A DNA stretch of 64,000 nucleotides, from positions 62,001 through 126,000 of the forward strand of contig NZ_SISK01000004.1 in NCBI RefSeq assembly GCF_004310345.1, given 5' to 3'. Source of the DNA: Paracoccus subflavus (GTDB lineage Bacteria; Pseudomonadota; Alphaproteobacteria; Rhodobacterales; Rhodobacteraceae). Both the position numbers and the translations under genes were made by a program. The notes beneath the pieces were generated by a model. That model saw only the letters and a program-made list of their open reading frames with translations, did not search any database and had not been told where the DNA came from. Shown one piece after another: positions 49,700-58,628 of this stretch (within the stretch, counting starts at the first letter, position 1; every line of letters begins with the position of its first letter).

Positions 49700-50028
49700 C
49701 CATCAGCTTTGACGATTTCCAGAAAGTCGATATCCGCGTCGCCACCATCACCCGCGCCGAACCCTTCCCCGAGGCGCGAAAGCCCGCGATCAAGCTGTGG
49801 CTGGACCTGGGCGATCTGGGGGAACGCAAGTCATCGGCCCAGATCACGCGGCATTACCGGCCTGACGACCTGATCGGCACGCAGGTGCTGTGCGTCGTCA
49901 ATTTTCCGCCCCGCCAGATCGGCCCGGTCCGGTCCGAGGTTCTGGTGCTGGGCGTCCCCGACCCCGAGGGCGAGGTCGTGCTGATCCGCCCCGACCAGTC
50001 TGTTCCCAACGGCGGAAGGATGTTCTGA
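49696..50028 (+). CDS. csaA: tRNA-binding domain protein, CsaA-like
   Basis: 110-residue OB-fold protein (EMAP/Trbp111 type). FQKVDIRVATITRAEPFPEARKPAIKLWLDLG is split over two strands; KSSAQITRHY, VNFPPRQIGPVRSEVLVLG and PNGGRMF close the barrel, all family hallmarks. Stand-alone proteins of this type bind tRNA or act as secretion-related chaperones. Coupled to proC by ATGA and to the dehydrogenase by TGATG. Confidence 0.88.
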   Translation: MTISFDDFQKVDIRVATITRAEPFPEARKPAIKLWLDLGDLGERKSSAQITRHYRPDDLIGTQVLCVVNFPPRQIGPVRSEVLVLGVPDPEGEVVLIRPDQSVPNGGRMF

Positions 50029-50975
50029 TGCGCGTGCTTGTCACCCGTCCCATGACCGAACGCGCCACCCGGGCCATCCGTGACCGGTTCGACGCGACGT
50101 TCCGCGACAATACGCCCTTGACGGAATCCGAGGCTGCGCAGGCCCTGCGCGACCATGATGCCATCATCCCCACGCTGGGCGACGCCTTTACCGCCACCTC
50201 CTTTGCAGGCCAGCCGCGCTGCCGGATTCTGGCGAATTTCGGGGCGGGCTATAACCATATCGACGTCAAGGCCGCGTCGGCGGCAGGCATCGTCGTCACC
50301 AATACCCCCGATGTCGTGACCGACGCCACCGCCGACATCGCGCTGACCCTGATCCTGATGACGGTGCGCCGCGCAAGCGAGGGCGAACGGCTGCTGCGGG
50401 CCGGCGAATGGCCCGGCTGGAACCCCACGCAGCTTTTGGGCGGCGATGTCAGCGGGCGGACGGTGGGCATCGTCGGCATGGGCCGGATCGGCCGGGCCAT
50501 CGCCCGTCGCTGCCATTTGGGGTTCGGGATGGACGTGGTATTCTTCAATCGCAGCCCGGTCGCGGATCTGGATTTCCCGGCCCGCCAGATGTCCAGCCTG
50601 CACGAGATGCTGTCACAGGCCGATGTGGCGGTCCTGGCCGTGCCGGGCGGCGCGGCCACCCGCCATCTGATCGGCGCGGCGGAACTGTCCGCCCTGGGCG
50701 CGCGGGGCTATCTGGTCAACATCGCCCGCGGCGATGTCGTGGACGAGGCCGCCTTGATCCGGGCGCTGACCGAAGGCAGGATCGCGGGCGCGGGGCTGGA
50801 TGTCTATGAACGCGAGCCGGTCGTCCCGCAGGCCCTTCTGGATGCCCCGAACGCGACGCTTCTGCCCCATCTGGGAACCGCGACCGACGATGTGCGCACC
50901 GCCATGGGCCTGCGCGCCCTGGGCAACCTGATCGCCTTTGCCGAGGGGCGCGCGCCTCACGATCGGGTGAATTGA
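50028..50975 (+). CDS. D-isomer-specific 2-hydroxyacid dehydrogenase (glyoxylate reductase-like)
   Basis: NAD(P)H enzyme reducing 2-keto acids such as glyoxylate or hydroxypyruvate. 315 residues. NAD loop GIVGMGRIGRAIARR at about 144; catalytic Arg in NIARGDVVDE, Glu in DVYEREP and His in LLPHLGTAT. FGAGYNHIDVKAA and TPDVVTDATADIALTL fit glyoxylate/hydroxypyruvate reductases. Third gene of a tight proC-csaA set. Substrate not determined by sequence. Confidence 0.88.
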   Translation: MRVLVTRPMTERATRAIRDRFDATFRDNTPLTESEAAQALRDHDAIIPTLGDAFTATSFAGQPRCRILANFGAGYNHIDVKAASAAGIVVTNTPDVVTDATADIALTLILMTVRRASEGERLLRAGEWPGWNPTQLLGGDVSGRTVGIVGMGRIGRAIARRCHLGFGMDVVFFNRSPVADLDFPARQMSSLHEMLSQADVAVLAVPGGAATRHLIGAAELSALGARGYLVNIARGDVVDEAALIRALTEGRIAGAGLDVYEREPVVPQALLDAPNATLLPHLGTATDDVRTAMGLRALGNLIAFAEGRAPHDRVN

Positions 50976-50987
50976 CCGGCGCGGCCT

Positions 50988-51013
50988 GGAACCCTGCATG
51001 ACCTTCGCAGGTT
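50988..51013 (+). promoter_or_regulatory. EcfG-type general stress promoter of csbD
   Basis: GGAAC (50988-50992), 17 bases, GGTT (51010-51013), 36 bases before the csbD start. This matches the alphaproteobacterial EcfG/RpoE2 pattern GGAAC-N16/17-CGTT except for one base of the -10. Confidence 0.6.
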
Positions 51014-51049
51014 GTCCCGGCGTACAGCAGCTTCGAAAGGAAGATTTGC

Positions 51050-51253
51050 ATGAACTGGGATGTCATTCAGGGCAAGTGGAAGCAGGTCAAGGGTTCGGTC
51101 AAGGAAAAGTGGGGCGATCTCACCGATGACGAACTGGACCAGATCGACGGCAACAAGGACAAGCTGTCGGGCAAGCTTCAGGAAAAATACGGCTGGGCCA
51201 AGGACGATGCAGATCGTCAGATCGACGATCATTTCCGCGACCGCACCTACTGA
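51050..51253 (+). CDS. csbD: CsbD-family stress protein
   Basis: 67-residue, highly charged protein with the family layout: [22 protein letters not shown], then [23 protein letters not shown]. CsbD proteins are among the most strongly induced general stress proteins, of unknown biochemical role. AAAGGAAG lies before the ATG. Flanked by an EcfG-type promoter and a strong terminator, so a single-gene unit. Confidence 0.93.
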   Translation: MNWDVIQGKWKQVKGSVKEKWGDLTDDELDQIDGNKDKLSGKLQEKYGWAKDDADRQIDDHFRDRTY

Positions 51254-51275
51254 GGCGGTCACCGATTGCAGCAAA

Positions 51276-51301
51276 AGGGTGCCGGTTCCGGCACCCTTTT
51301 T
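51276..51301 (+). terminator. Intrinsic terminator of csbD
   Basis: GGGTGCCGG and CCGGCACCC form a near-perfect hairpin closed by TT, followed by five T. It isolates csbD from corA. Confidence 0.92.
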
Positions 51302-51355
51302 CTTTGGACGCCGCCGCATTACCAAGGGCTTCACAAATCCCGGCGGGGCGACGTC

Positions 51356-52321
51356 ATGATGTATTCCTATATTGTCCGCGACGGGCGCATCCTGCGCCAG
51401 GACAAGGGCGCCCCCTTGTCCGATGCGATCTGGATCGACCTGATTGCGCCCGACAAGCCGGAAACCCAGAGGCTGCGCGATCTTGGGGTCGATGTTCCCA
51501 CGCTTGCCGACATGGAAGAGATCGAGATCTCGAACCGGCTGTATCGAGAGGCGGGGTCCGATTACATGACGGCGGTGCTGCTGGGCGAACGCGGCGACGG
51601 AACCCGGGCCGCCATGCCTGTCAGCTTCATTCTGTCGGCGCAGCGGCTGGTCACGGTGCGCCATCATTCTCCACGCCCCTTTCTGACCTTTCCCGAACGC
51701 GGCGAACGATCCACCCTGGGCTGCGGGACGCCCCATCGCCTGTTTCTTGGTCTGGTCGAGGAGATCATTGCCCGTCTGGCCGACATCCTGGAAGGGTCTG
51801 GCCGGGTTATGGACGACACCACCCAGATGATCTTTGAAACCCAGACCGCTGGGCGCGGCCAGGGGGACCGTCTGCATACGGCCCTGCGTCAGGTCGGCCG
51901 CGAGGCCGAGATCATGGCACGCGTCAGGCTGTGCCTGCTGACCGTCGAACGGATGCTGGCATTCCATATGGCCACGGTGGACGAACAGCCCGAATCCGGC
52001 CGTCTGCGCCCGGTCGTCAAGGGCCAGTTGCGCGATGTCCAGGCGCTGGAGGTTCATGCCGATTTCCTGGGATCGCGGGTCAGTCTGGCGGTGGATACCA
52101 CCCTGGGGATGATCAATCTGGAACAGAACAGCACCGTGCGCATCCTGTCGGTGGTTGCCGCGCTGTTTTTGCCGCCGACACTGATCGCCAGCATCTATGG
52201 CATGAACTTTCAGGCGATGCCCGAACTGGATCAACCCTGGGGCTATCCCCTGGCTCTGGGCCTGATGGCCGGGACAGCAGGTGTGACCTGGTTGCTGCTG
52301 CGCTGGAAACGCTGGCTTTAG
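51356..52321 (+). CDS. corA: CorA-family magnesium/cobalt channel
   Basis: 321 residues. Cytoplasmic funnel domain with long helices, then two membrane segments at the C end separated by the periplasmic signature YGMN (in SIYGMNFQAMPELDQPWGYP). Basic C-terminal tail RWKRW on the cytoplasmic side is usual. Mg2+ uptake in well studied members; zinc-exporting ZntB relatives share the fold. ATGATG at 51356/51359 leaves the start uncertain by one residue. Confidence 0.9.
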   Translation: MMYSYIVRDGRILRQDKGAPLSDAIWIDLIAPDKPETQRLRDLGVDVPTLADMEEIEISNRLYREAGSDYMTAVLLGERGDGTRAAMPVSFILSAQRLVTVRHHSPRPFLTFPERGERSTLGCGTPHRLFLGLVEEIIARLADILEGSGRVMDDTTQMIFETQTAGRGQGDRLHTALRQVGREAEIMARVRLCLLTVERMLAFHMATVDEQPESGRLRPVVKGQLRDVQALEVHADFLGSRVSLAVDTTLGMINLEQNSTVRILSVVAALFLPPTLIASIYGMNFQAMPELDQPWGYPLALGLMAGTAGVTWLLLRWKRWL

Positions 52322-52400
52322 AAGCCGGGCAGGGGGCCAAAGCCTCTTGTCGCCTTGGGACCATGGGCCTATTGGTCAATCCCCGAACAGGGAGAAATTC

Positions 52401-53459
52401 ATGCGCTCGTCTCTTTCCTATCTGCGTTGGCCGCTGATCGTCACCTTTGTGGGGATCGTTCTTGCGGGATGGCTGGGCTATCGGTTCACGGGCTCGATGT
52501 CCGGGCTGATGTCGTTCCTGATGATCGCCGTGGTGCTGGCGATCCTGGAAATCTCGTTGTCCTTCGACAACGCCATCGTGAACGCCAACAAGCTGAAGGA
52601 GATGACGCCTGCCTGGCAGCGCCGGTTCCTGACCTGGGGCATCCTGATCGCCGTCTTCGGAATGCGGATCGTGTTTCCGTTGCTGATCGTGGTGATCGCC
52701 GCCAGGATCGGACCCTGGGCCGCGATCCAGCTGGCGGCCACCGATCCCGATGAATATTCCCGCCTGATCCGCGAGGCGCATCTGCCGATCGCGGCCTTTG
52801 GCGGCGCATTCCTCATGCTGGTGGCTCTGTCGTTCTTTTTCGACCAGTCCAAGGACGTGGACTGGATCGACCGGATCGAACGGGCCCTGCGCGCCTGCGG
52901 ATCGGTGCGCGGGATGGAGGTGGGCTTTGTGCTGGGCATCATCCTGTTCTTTGTCTGGCTGCTGCCTGTCGAGGACGAACAGGTCTTCATGTTCAGCGCC
53001 ATGTGGGGGATCGTGACCTTTCTGGCGGTGGACGCCCTGGGCCATGTCCTGGACCGCTGGGGCCAGGCGCAGGAGGCCGCGCGTGGCACCGCGCAGATCG
53101 GCCTGGGCGGGTTCCTGTATCTCGAGGTGCTGGATGCCTCGTTCAGCTTCGACGGAGTGATCGGCGCCTTTGCGCTGACGCAAAATCTGTTCCTGATCGC
53201 CATCGGCCTGGGCATCGGTGCGATGTATGTGCGATCAATGACGGTGATGCTGGTCGAACGCGGAACTCTGGCCGAATTTCGCTATCTCGAACACGGGGCC
53301 TTCTGGTCGATCCTGATCCTGTCGATCATCATGTTCGGCCAGACCATGTGGCACCTGCCCGAGGTCGTGACCGGCCTGCTGGGCGCAGCCTTCATCGCCA
53401 CGGCCTTTGTGAATTCGATCATGTGGAACCGCCGGCACAAGGGGCGCATGGCGGATTAG
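52401..53459 (+). CDS. DUF475 (TerC-like) integral membrane protein
   Basis: 352 residues, about nine membrane segments. LEISLSFDNAIVNANKL (early) and LEVLDASFSFDGVIGAFALT (late) carry the paired acidic residues of the TerC/DUF475 superfamily, likely a metal site. GGGAG lies 7 bases before the ATG. TerC-like proteins are tied to metal (Mn2+) export and tellurite resistance; this branch has no assigned substrate. Follows corA by 79 bases; a repeat element lies downstream. Confidence 0.85.
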   Translation: MRSSLSYLRWPLIVTFVGIVLAGWLGYRFTGSMSGLMSFLMIAVVLAILEISLSFDNAIVNANKLKEMTPAWQRRFLTWGILIAVFGMRIVFPLLIVVIAARIGPWAAIQLAATDPDEYSRLIREAHLPIAAFGGAFLMLVALSFFFDQSKDVDWIDRIERALRACGSVRGMEVGFVLGIILFFVWLLPVEDEQVFMFSAMWGIVTFLAVDALGHVLDRWGQAQEAARGTAQIGLGGFLYLEVLDASFSFDGVIGAFALTQNLFLIAIGLGIGAMYVRSMTVMLVERGTLAEFRYLEHGAFWSILILSIIMFGQTMWHLPEVVTGLLGAAFIATAFVNSIMWNRRHKGRMAD

Positions 53460-53464
53460 CCGAT

Positions 53465-53506
53465 GCCGGGGGCGGTCTGCCCCCGAACCCCCGAGGATTC
53501 GCCAAG
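53465..53506. repeat. Intergenic palindromic repeat, diverged copy 2
   Basis: GCCGGGGGCGGTCTGCCCCCG, a 7-bp hairpin (CGGGGGC/GCCCCCG), followed by AACCCCCGAGGATTCGCCAAG. Shares layout with the copy between nrdE and nrdF: hairpin, CCCCC block, GGAT, CCAA. Lies between the ends of DUF475 and the convergent inhibitor gene. Confidence 0.5.
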
Positions 53507-53530
53507 GCGATGACCGCCCTGTCCCGACTG

Positions 53531-53812
53531 CTACATCTGGTCGATCAGGTCCAGCATGTCGGGGGGAATCTGCTGTTCCTTCAGGGTGAAACTGTGGCTT
53601 TGCCGATCTTCGGTCACGGTGATGCGATAGGTCATGCGGTCCGCGTCCGGGCCGCAAGGCTGGCTGGCAAGGCGGGCAAGCTCGACCGGCTCGAAGGCGT
53701 CGCTCAGTTCCTGGCGCATCTGCTCTGGCTGATCGGCCAGATCGATGGTCTTGTGCAGGCTGGCGGCAGGGATGCCGCCGAACCCGCCCTGCGCCGCGAT
53801 TTCAATGATCAT
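53531..53812 (-). CDS. Emfourin-like inhibitor of protealysin-type peptidase
   Basis: 93 residues, no signal peptide and no cysteine pair (one Cys). Sequence opens with a strand, MIIEIAAQGGFGGI, and ends with a beta-rich TYRITVTEDRQSHSFTLKEQQIPP, the pattern of emfourin, the protein inhibitor encoded next to protealysin-like M4 peptidases. It lies 35 bases downstream of the peptidase gene on the same strand, so the two are cotranscribed. Assignment rests on the neighbour and on length and fold pattern. Confidence 0.75.
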   Translation of the reverse strand: MIIEIAAQGGFGGIPAASLHKTIDLADQPEQMRQELSDAFEPVELARLASQPCGPDADRMTYRITVTEDRQSHSFTLKEQQIPPDMLDLIDQM

Positions 53813-53847
53813 GGCGATGATCCCCCGCTGATGGGGGGAATCTAGTC

Positions 53848-54948
53848 CTAGATCGCGATTCCGACAAGTTTCCAGGCGCGGCGCAGCATCACCGTCTCGA
53901 TGCTGCCCCGACCGGCCAGTTCGATGGCCGAATCCATGGTCTGATCGGCCCAGTCCGAAAAGCTGGCCATCGGGTTGTTCAGCGTCTGCAATGCCCGGTA
54001 CCAGATGCGCCCCGGCAGTTCCCAGGACCGACCGCCCAGATAGCTGCAGAACAGATAGAAGGCATGGTTGGGAATGCCCGAATTGATGTGAACCCCGCCA
54101 TTGTCATCCGTCGTGGTCACGAAATGGTCCATGTGCCAGGGCTGCGGATCCTGCCCCAGCATACTGTCGGAATAGGCGGTGCCCGGGGCCTTCATGCTGC
54201 GCAGCGCGGTCCCGTTGATTCCGGGACCCAGAATGCCGCGGCCGATCAGCCAGTCCGCCTTGTGGATTTCCTGTCCCAGTGCACGTTGCTGCGACAAGGC
54301 CCCGAAGACATCGGCGATGCTTTCGTTCAGCGCACCGGACTGGTTCTCATAGATCAGCCCGCCCGAGAACTGGATGACGCCATGGGCCATCTCGTGTCCG
54401 ATGACCGACAGTTCCAGGAAGGTGCGGAAGACCTTGCCGTCGCCGGTGCCATAGGCCATCTGTTCGCCGTTCCAGAAGGCGTTGTTGTAGTCGCGCCGGT
54501 GATGCACCGTGGCCGTCAGGGGCATCCCTTCGCCATCCAGCGAATTGCGGCCGTATTCCTCGGCGAACAGGGAAAACACCTGACCGGCGGCGTCATAGGC
54601 GGTGTCGGCGTCGGGGATGCCGGTCGGGCCCTCGCCTTCGGACCGGACCAGCCGGCCCGGCAGGGCGGCGCGATGCTGGCCGTCGTGGATGCGCCGGTCG
54701 GGGCAGCACAGACCTTCGGCCGGGGAAACGGCGGTCGCGGCAAAGGCGCCGCTCAGCGGCTGGGCGGGGGGCAGCCCCGCCCGGGTTAGTTCGGCCCGTT
54801 CGTCGCGCAGCTTTTCGGTCTGCTTCAACAGCGTACGGGCCATGTCGGCGATCTTCGGCTCGCCGCGCAGGACCAGCACCCGCAGCATATAGGGCGGCAC
54901 GATGCAGGCGATCGGATGGTGGCGCGAACCGCAAAGCGAAAGGCACAT
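53848..54948 (-). CDS. Protealysin-like M4 metallopeptidase
   Basis: 366 residues. Zinc site HEMAH with H185, E186 and H189, third ligand E209 in GALNESIADVFG, catalytic histidine in GGVHINSG. The N-terminal 50-residue propeptide has CIVPPYMLRVLV, the PPxxL motif of protealysin-type precursors; there is no signal peptide, as in that group, so the enzyme is probably made as a cytoplasmic proenzyme. DYNNAFWNGEQMAYGTGDG is the family calcium/zinc region. Cotranscribed with the emfourin-like gene. Protealysins have been tied to cleavage of actin and host invasion in Serratia, which should not be carried over here. Confidence 0.9.
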   Translation of the reverse strand: MCLSLCGSRHHPIACIVPPYMLRVLVLRGEPKIADMARTLLKQTEKLRDERAELTRAGLPPAQPLSGAFAATAVSPAEGLCCPDRRIHDGQHRAALPGRLVRSEGEGPTGIPDADTAYDAAGQVFSLFAEEYGRNSLDGEGMPLTATVHHRRDYNNAFWNGEQMAYGTGDGKVFRTFLELSVIGHEMAHGVIQFSGGLIYENQSGALNESIADVFGALSQQRALGQEIHKADWLIGRGILGPGINGTALRSMKAPGTAYSDSMLGQDPQPWHMDHFVTTTDDNGGVHINSGIPNHAFYLFCSYLGGRSWELPGRIWYRALQTLNNPMASFSDWADQTMDSAIELAGRGSIETVMLRRAWKLVGIAI

Positions 54949-54978
54949 GAGGCGAATCCCCTTCTGGAAACTCGCCTC

Positions 54979-55007
54979 AGTCTAGCATGGGTCGAACGTG
55001 AACAAAA
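54979..55007 (-). promoter_or_regulatory. Possible promoter of the peptidase-inhibitor pair
   Basis: Minus strand TTTTGT (55007-55002), 17 bases, TAGACT (54984-54979), about 30 bases before the peptidase start. Good -10, weak -35. Confidence 0.4.
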
Positions 55008-55030
55008 CAGGAACAATTAGCCGGGGGCGA

Positions 55031-56020
55031 TCAGCCTTGCGCCCCCCGCAGGCGCGCCATCAGCGGCAGGACCGTCGCCTGGAGCATGGGGTTGATGATC
55101 TTTTGCACGATGGGGATCAGGATCAGCCCCAGGACCAGCCCGAAGATGCCGTCGAAAAATGCCGTCACCAGCCAGCCGACCAGACCGGGCGCCTGCGGCA
55201 CCGCATGGGCGGCGGCCTCGGCCTGGTGATGGACCCAGTCATAGGGGCCGGGCCATCCCATCTCGGCCAGGCCGTGCAGGATGATCTGCCCGCCGACCCA
55301 GATCATCGCGGCGGTGCCGACAACGGTCAGCACCTTCATGAAGCCCGGCATCACCTTGACGATGCCTCGCCCGATGGCGGCGGTCAGGCCCCGCCGTTCG
55401 GTCGCCAGATGCACGCCCACGTCGTCAGCCTTGACGATCAGCGCCACGAAGCCATAGACCGCGACCGTGATGCCGACCGACACCACCGTCAGGATCAGGG
55501 CCTTCATCCAGATCGTTTCGTCGCCCGGAATGGTGGACAGGGCAAGGACCATGATCTCGGCCGACAGGATGAAGTCGGTCTTGACGGCGCCCGCCACCCG
55601 CGATTCCTCCAGCGCAGCGCCGTCGCTTTCGGGATGGATATGCTTCTCGCTGTCGTGGGTATGGCCGAAGCCAAGGGCATGGGCGACCTTTTCGGCCCCC
55701 TCGTAGCACAGATAGGCGCCCCCCAGCATCAGAAGGGGGGCGATGGCCCAGGGCGCAAAGACCGACAGCAGCAGGGCCACCGGCAGCAGGATCACCATCT
55801 TGTTGAACAGCGACCCGCGCGCGATCTTCCAGACGATGGGCAGTTCGCGGCTGGCATCAAAGCCCTGGACGTATTTCGGCGTCACCGCCGCATCGTCGAT
55901 CACCGCGCCCGCCGCCTTGGCCCCGGCCTTGACGGCCTGGCCGGTGACATCGTCGATGGACGCCGCCGCGATCTTGGAGATGGACGCCACGTCGTCCAGA
56001 AGTGCCAAAAGTCCGCTCAT
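55031..56020 (-). CDS. DUF808 membrane protein (YedI-like)
   Basis: 329 residues. SGLLALLDDVASISK at the N end and DDAAVTPKYVQGFDASRELPIVWKIARGSLFNK in blocks are DUF808 hallmarks, then about seven membrane segments. A histidine-rich cytoplasmic or periplasmic loop GFGHTHDSEKHIH might bind metal. Function unknown. GAGGAACGG precedes the ATG. Stands alone between the peptidase and the transporter genes. Confidence 0.87.
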   Translation of the reverse strand: MSGLLALLDDVASISKIAAASIDDVTGQAVKAGAKAAGAVIDDAAVTPKYVQGFDASRELPIVWKIARGSLFNKMVILLPVALLLSVFAPWAIAPLLMLGGAYLCYEGAEKVAHALGFGHTHDSEKHIHPESDGAALEESRVAGAVKTDFILSAEIMVLALSTIPGDETIWMKALILTVVSVGITVAVYGFVALIVKADDVGVHLATERRGLTAAIGRGIVKVMPGFMKVLTVVGTAAMIWVGGQIILHGLAEMGWPGPYDWVHHQAEAAAHAVPQAPGLVGWLVTAFFDGIFGLVLGLILIPIVQKIINPMLQATVLPLMARLRGAQG

Positions 56021-56117
56021 CCGTTCCTCATGAATAGGGCGGTTTTCAAGGCCCGCCGATCAGGCGCGATCCCCGCAGGGTACGCGCCTGACACAAGCCG
56101 CTGGGGGCCGCCCGGGT

Positions 56118-57080
56118 TCAATCCATGGTAACATTCGCATCGCGGACCACGGGTTCCCATTTCGCCATCTCGGCCTGGACATGGGCCGCCAGTTCCTCGG
56201 GGCCGGACGCGACGATGGTGGCCGAGAATTCGGCCATGCGTTCGGCCACGGCGGGATCGGCCATGGCGGTCCGGGCCGCGACGGCAAGGGCCTCGATCGC
56301 CTCGGGCGGGGTGCCGGCGGGGGCGAACAGCGCGTTCCAGGTATAGGTCTCGTAGCCCGGCAGGGTTTCAGCGATGGTCGGAATGTCCGGGAAGCTGGGC
56401 GCCCGTTCGGCGGTCGTCACGCCAAGCGCCCGCAGCTTGCCGCTGCTGATATGGCCAGAGGCCGAGGGCAGGTTGTCGAAGATGATCGGCACCTGGTTGC
56501 CCAGAACGTCCGTCAGCGCCGGACCGGAACCCTTGTAGGGGATATGGTCGATCTCGACCCCGGCCATGGACTTGAACAGTTCCCCTGACAGGTGCAGCGG
56601 CGTGCCGTTGCCCGACGAGGCATAGGCCAGCGGCTGTTCCTTGGCCAGGTCGATCAGTTCCTGGACCGTGTTGACCGGCAGTTCGGGGTTCACCGCCAGC
56701 ACGTTCGGGACCAGCACCAGCAGCGAGATGGGGGCGAAATCGGCCACCGGGTCATAGGGCTTCTGCGTCAGGATCAGCGGGTTCAGCGCATGGGTCGCGA
56801 CCGTTGCCATCAGGATCGTGTAACCGTCGGCGTCCGCCTGGGCCACCTGCTGCGCGCCCAGCGAACCGCCCGCGCCGCCGACGTTCTGGACAACGATCTG
56901 CTGTCCCAGTTCTTGGCTCATCCGTTCGGCGACGATGCGGCCCACCACGTCGGTGGATCCCCCGGCGGCGAAGGGAACGACCAGGGTGATCTGGCGTTCG
57001 GGAAACTGCGCTGCGGCGGTTCCTGCAAGGCCAAGGGCAAGGGCCGACCCCAGCAGGATGCGGCGGGTGATTGCGGTCAT
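56118..57080 (-). CDS. tctC: Tripartite tricarboxylate transporter binding protein (TctC), first copy
   Basis: 320-residue periplasmic solute receptor with a cleavable signal (RRILLGSALALGLAGTAAA). PERQITLVVPFAAGGSTDVVGRI and NVGGAGGSLGA are TctC/Bug family hallmarks; PYKGSGPALTDVLGNQV contacts the ligand carboxylates. GGGAGGAA precedes the ATG. Lies after tctA on the same strand; ligand unknown, expected to be a carboxylic acid. Confidence 0.92.
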   Translation of the reverse strand: MTAITRRILLGSALALGLAGTAAAQFPERQITLVVPFAAGGSTDVVGRIVAERMSQELGQQIVVQNVGGAGGSLGAQQVAQADADGYTILMATVATHALNPLILTQKPYDPVADFAPISLLVLVPNVLAVNPELPVNTVQELIDLAKEQPLAYASSGNGTPLHLSGELFKSMAGVEIDHIPYKGSGPALTDVLGNQVPIIFDNLPSASGHISSGKLRALGVTTAERAPSFPDIPTIAETLPGYETYTWNALFAPAGTPPEAIEALAVAARTAMADPAVAERMAEFSATIVASGPEELAAHVQAEMAKWEPVVRDANVTMD

Positions 57081-57110
57081 TCTAATTCCTCCCGTAAGTG
57101 AAAAGGCGTG

Positions 57111-58619
57111 TCATGCGTCGCTTTCGGTGAACACCTCGTCGCGGCGCTTGCGGATCTGGGGCAGGAACACCAGCACCAGGATCGCCAGCGACAGCACCAG
57201 CAGGGTGGCGCTGATCGGGCGCGTCACGAAGGTCGTGGGATCGCCGCGCGACAGGATCATGGCGCGGCGCAGGTTTTCCTCCAGCAGCGGACCCAGGACG
57301 AAGCCCAGCAGCAGCGGCGCGGGTTCGCAGCGCAGCTTGGACAGGACATAGCCCAGCAGGCCGAACCCGGCCACGGCGAACAGGTCGTAGGTGTTCGAGT
57401 TGACCGAATAGACCCCGATCGAACACATCGCCATGATGATCGGAAACAGAACGTAATAGGGCACTGTCAGCAGTTTCACCCACAGCCCGATCAAGGGCAG
57501 GTTCAGCACCACCAGCATCAGGTTGCCGATCCACATCGACGCGATGATGCCCCAGAACAGTTCGGGCTGTTCGCTGACCACGTTCGGACCCGGCACGATG
57601 CCCTGGATGATCATCGCCCCGATCATCAGCGCCATCACCGGGTTGGCGGGGATGCCCAGCGTCAGCAAGGGGATGAAGCTGGTCTGCGCGCCGGCATTGT
57701 TGGCGGATTCGGGGCCGGCGACACCGGCAAGCGCACCCTTGCCGAACTCCTCGGGGTGTTTCGACAGCTTCTTTTCGACGGTATAGCTGGCAAAGCTGGC
57801 CAGGATCGCGCCGCCGCCCGGCAGGATGCCCAGCACGGACCCGATGCCGGTGCCGCGCAGAATCGGAGCGACCATCTGGCGGAATTCGTCACGGTTCGGA
57901 AACAGGCGGCTGATGTTCTTGGTCATCACCTGCCGGTCGTGCTCATTCTCCAGGTTGCGCAGGATCTCGGCGATGCCGAAGACGCCCACGGCGACGGCCA
58001 CGAAGTTCAGGCCATCGGCGAACTGCGTGATGCCCATCGTAAAGCGCGGCGCGCCGGTATAGACATCGGTGCCGACCATGCCCAGCAGCAGGCCCAGCAC
58101 TACCATGGCCAGAGCCTTCAGCACCGATCCGTGCGCAAGCGCCACCGACATCACCAAGCCCATGACCATCAGGCTGAAATATTCGGCCGCACCGAATTTC
58201 AGCGCCACGGCGGTCAGCGGCGGGGCAAACAGGGCCACCAGAAAGGTCGCCACGCTGCCCGCGAAGAACGAGCCCAGGGCAGCGGTCGCCAGCGCCGTTC
58301 CCGCACGCCCCTGGCGCGCCATCTGATAGCCGTCGATGGCTGTGACGGCGGAACTGCTTTCGCCGGGCATGTTGATCAGGATCGCCGTGGTCGATCCGCC
58401 GTATTGCGCCCCGTAATAGATGCCGGCCAGCATGATCAGCGACGACACCGGCTCCAACTGAAAGGTGATCGGCAGCAGCATGGCGATGGTCGCCGTGGCC
58501 CCGATGCCGGGCAGCACGCCGATCAGCGTGCCCAGCAGCACCCCGATCAGGCAAAAGCCGAGGTTGGTCAGCGACGAGGCGACGCCGAAGCCCAGGGCCA
58601 GGTTTGACAGCAATTCCAT
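57111..58619 (-). CDS. tctA: Tripartite tricarboxylate transporter, large membrane subunit TctA
   Basis: 502 residues and about 12 membrane segments. GVLPGIGATATIAMLLPITF and GILPGGGAILASFASYTVEKK carry the repeated proline-glycine substrate loops; YGGSTTAILINMPGESSSAVTAIDGYQMARQGRAG appears in adjoining blocks and is typical for TctA. Follows tctB by 9 bases. Works with TctB and a periplasmic receptor as a secondary carrier. Confidence 0.95.
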   Translation of the reverse strand: MELLSNLALGFGVASSLTNLGFCLIGVLLGTLIGVLPGIGATATIAMLLPITFQLEPVSSLIMLAGIYYGAQYGGSTTAILINMPGESSSAVTAIDGYQMARQGRAGTALATAALGSFFAGSVATFLVALFAPPLTAVALKFGAAEYFSLMVMGLVMSVALAHGSVLKALAMVVLGLLLGMVGTDVYTGAPRFTMGITQFADGLNFVAVAVGVFGIAEILRNLENEHDRQVMTKNISRLFPNRDEFRQMVAPILRGTGIGSVLGILPGGGAILASFASYTVEKKLSKHPEEFGKGALAGVAGPESANNAGAQTSFIPLLTLGIPANPVMALMIGAMIIQGIVPGPNVVSEQPELFWGIIASMWIGNLMLVVLNLPLIGLWVKLLTVPYYVLFPIIMAMCSIGVYSVNSNTYDLFAVAGFGLLGYVLSKLRCEPAPLLLGFVLGPLLEENLRRAMILSRGDPTTFVTRPISATLLVLSLAILVLVFLPQIRKRRDEVFTESDA

Positions 58620-58628
58620 GGCGGCCCC

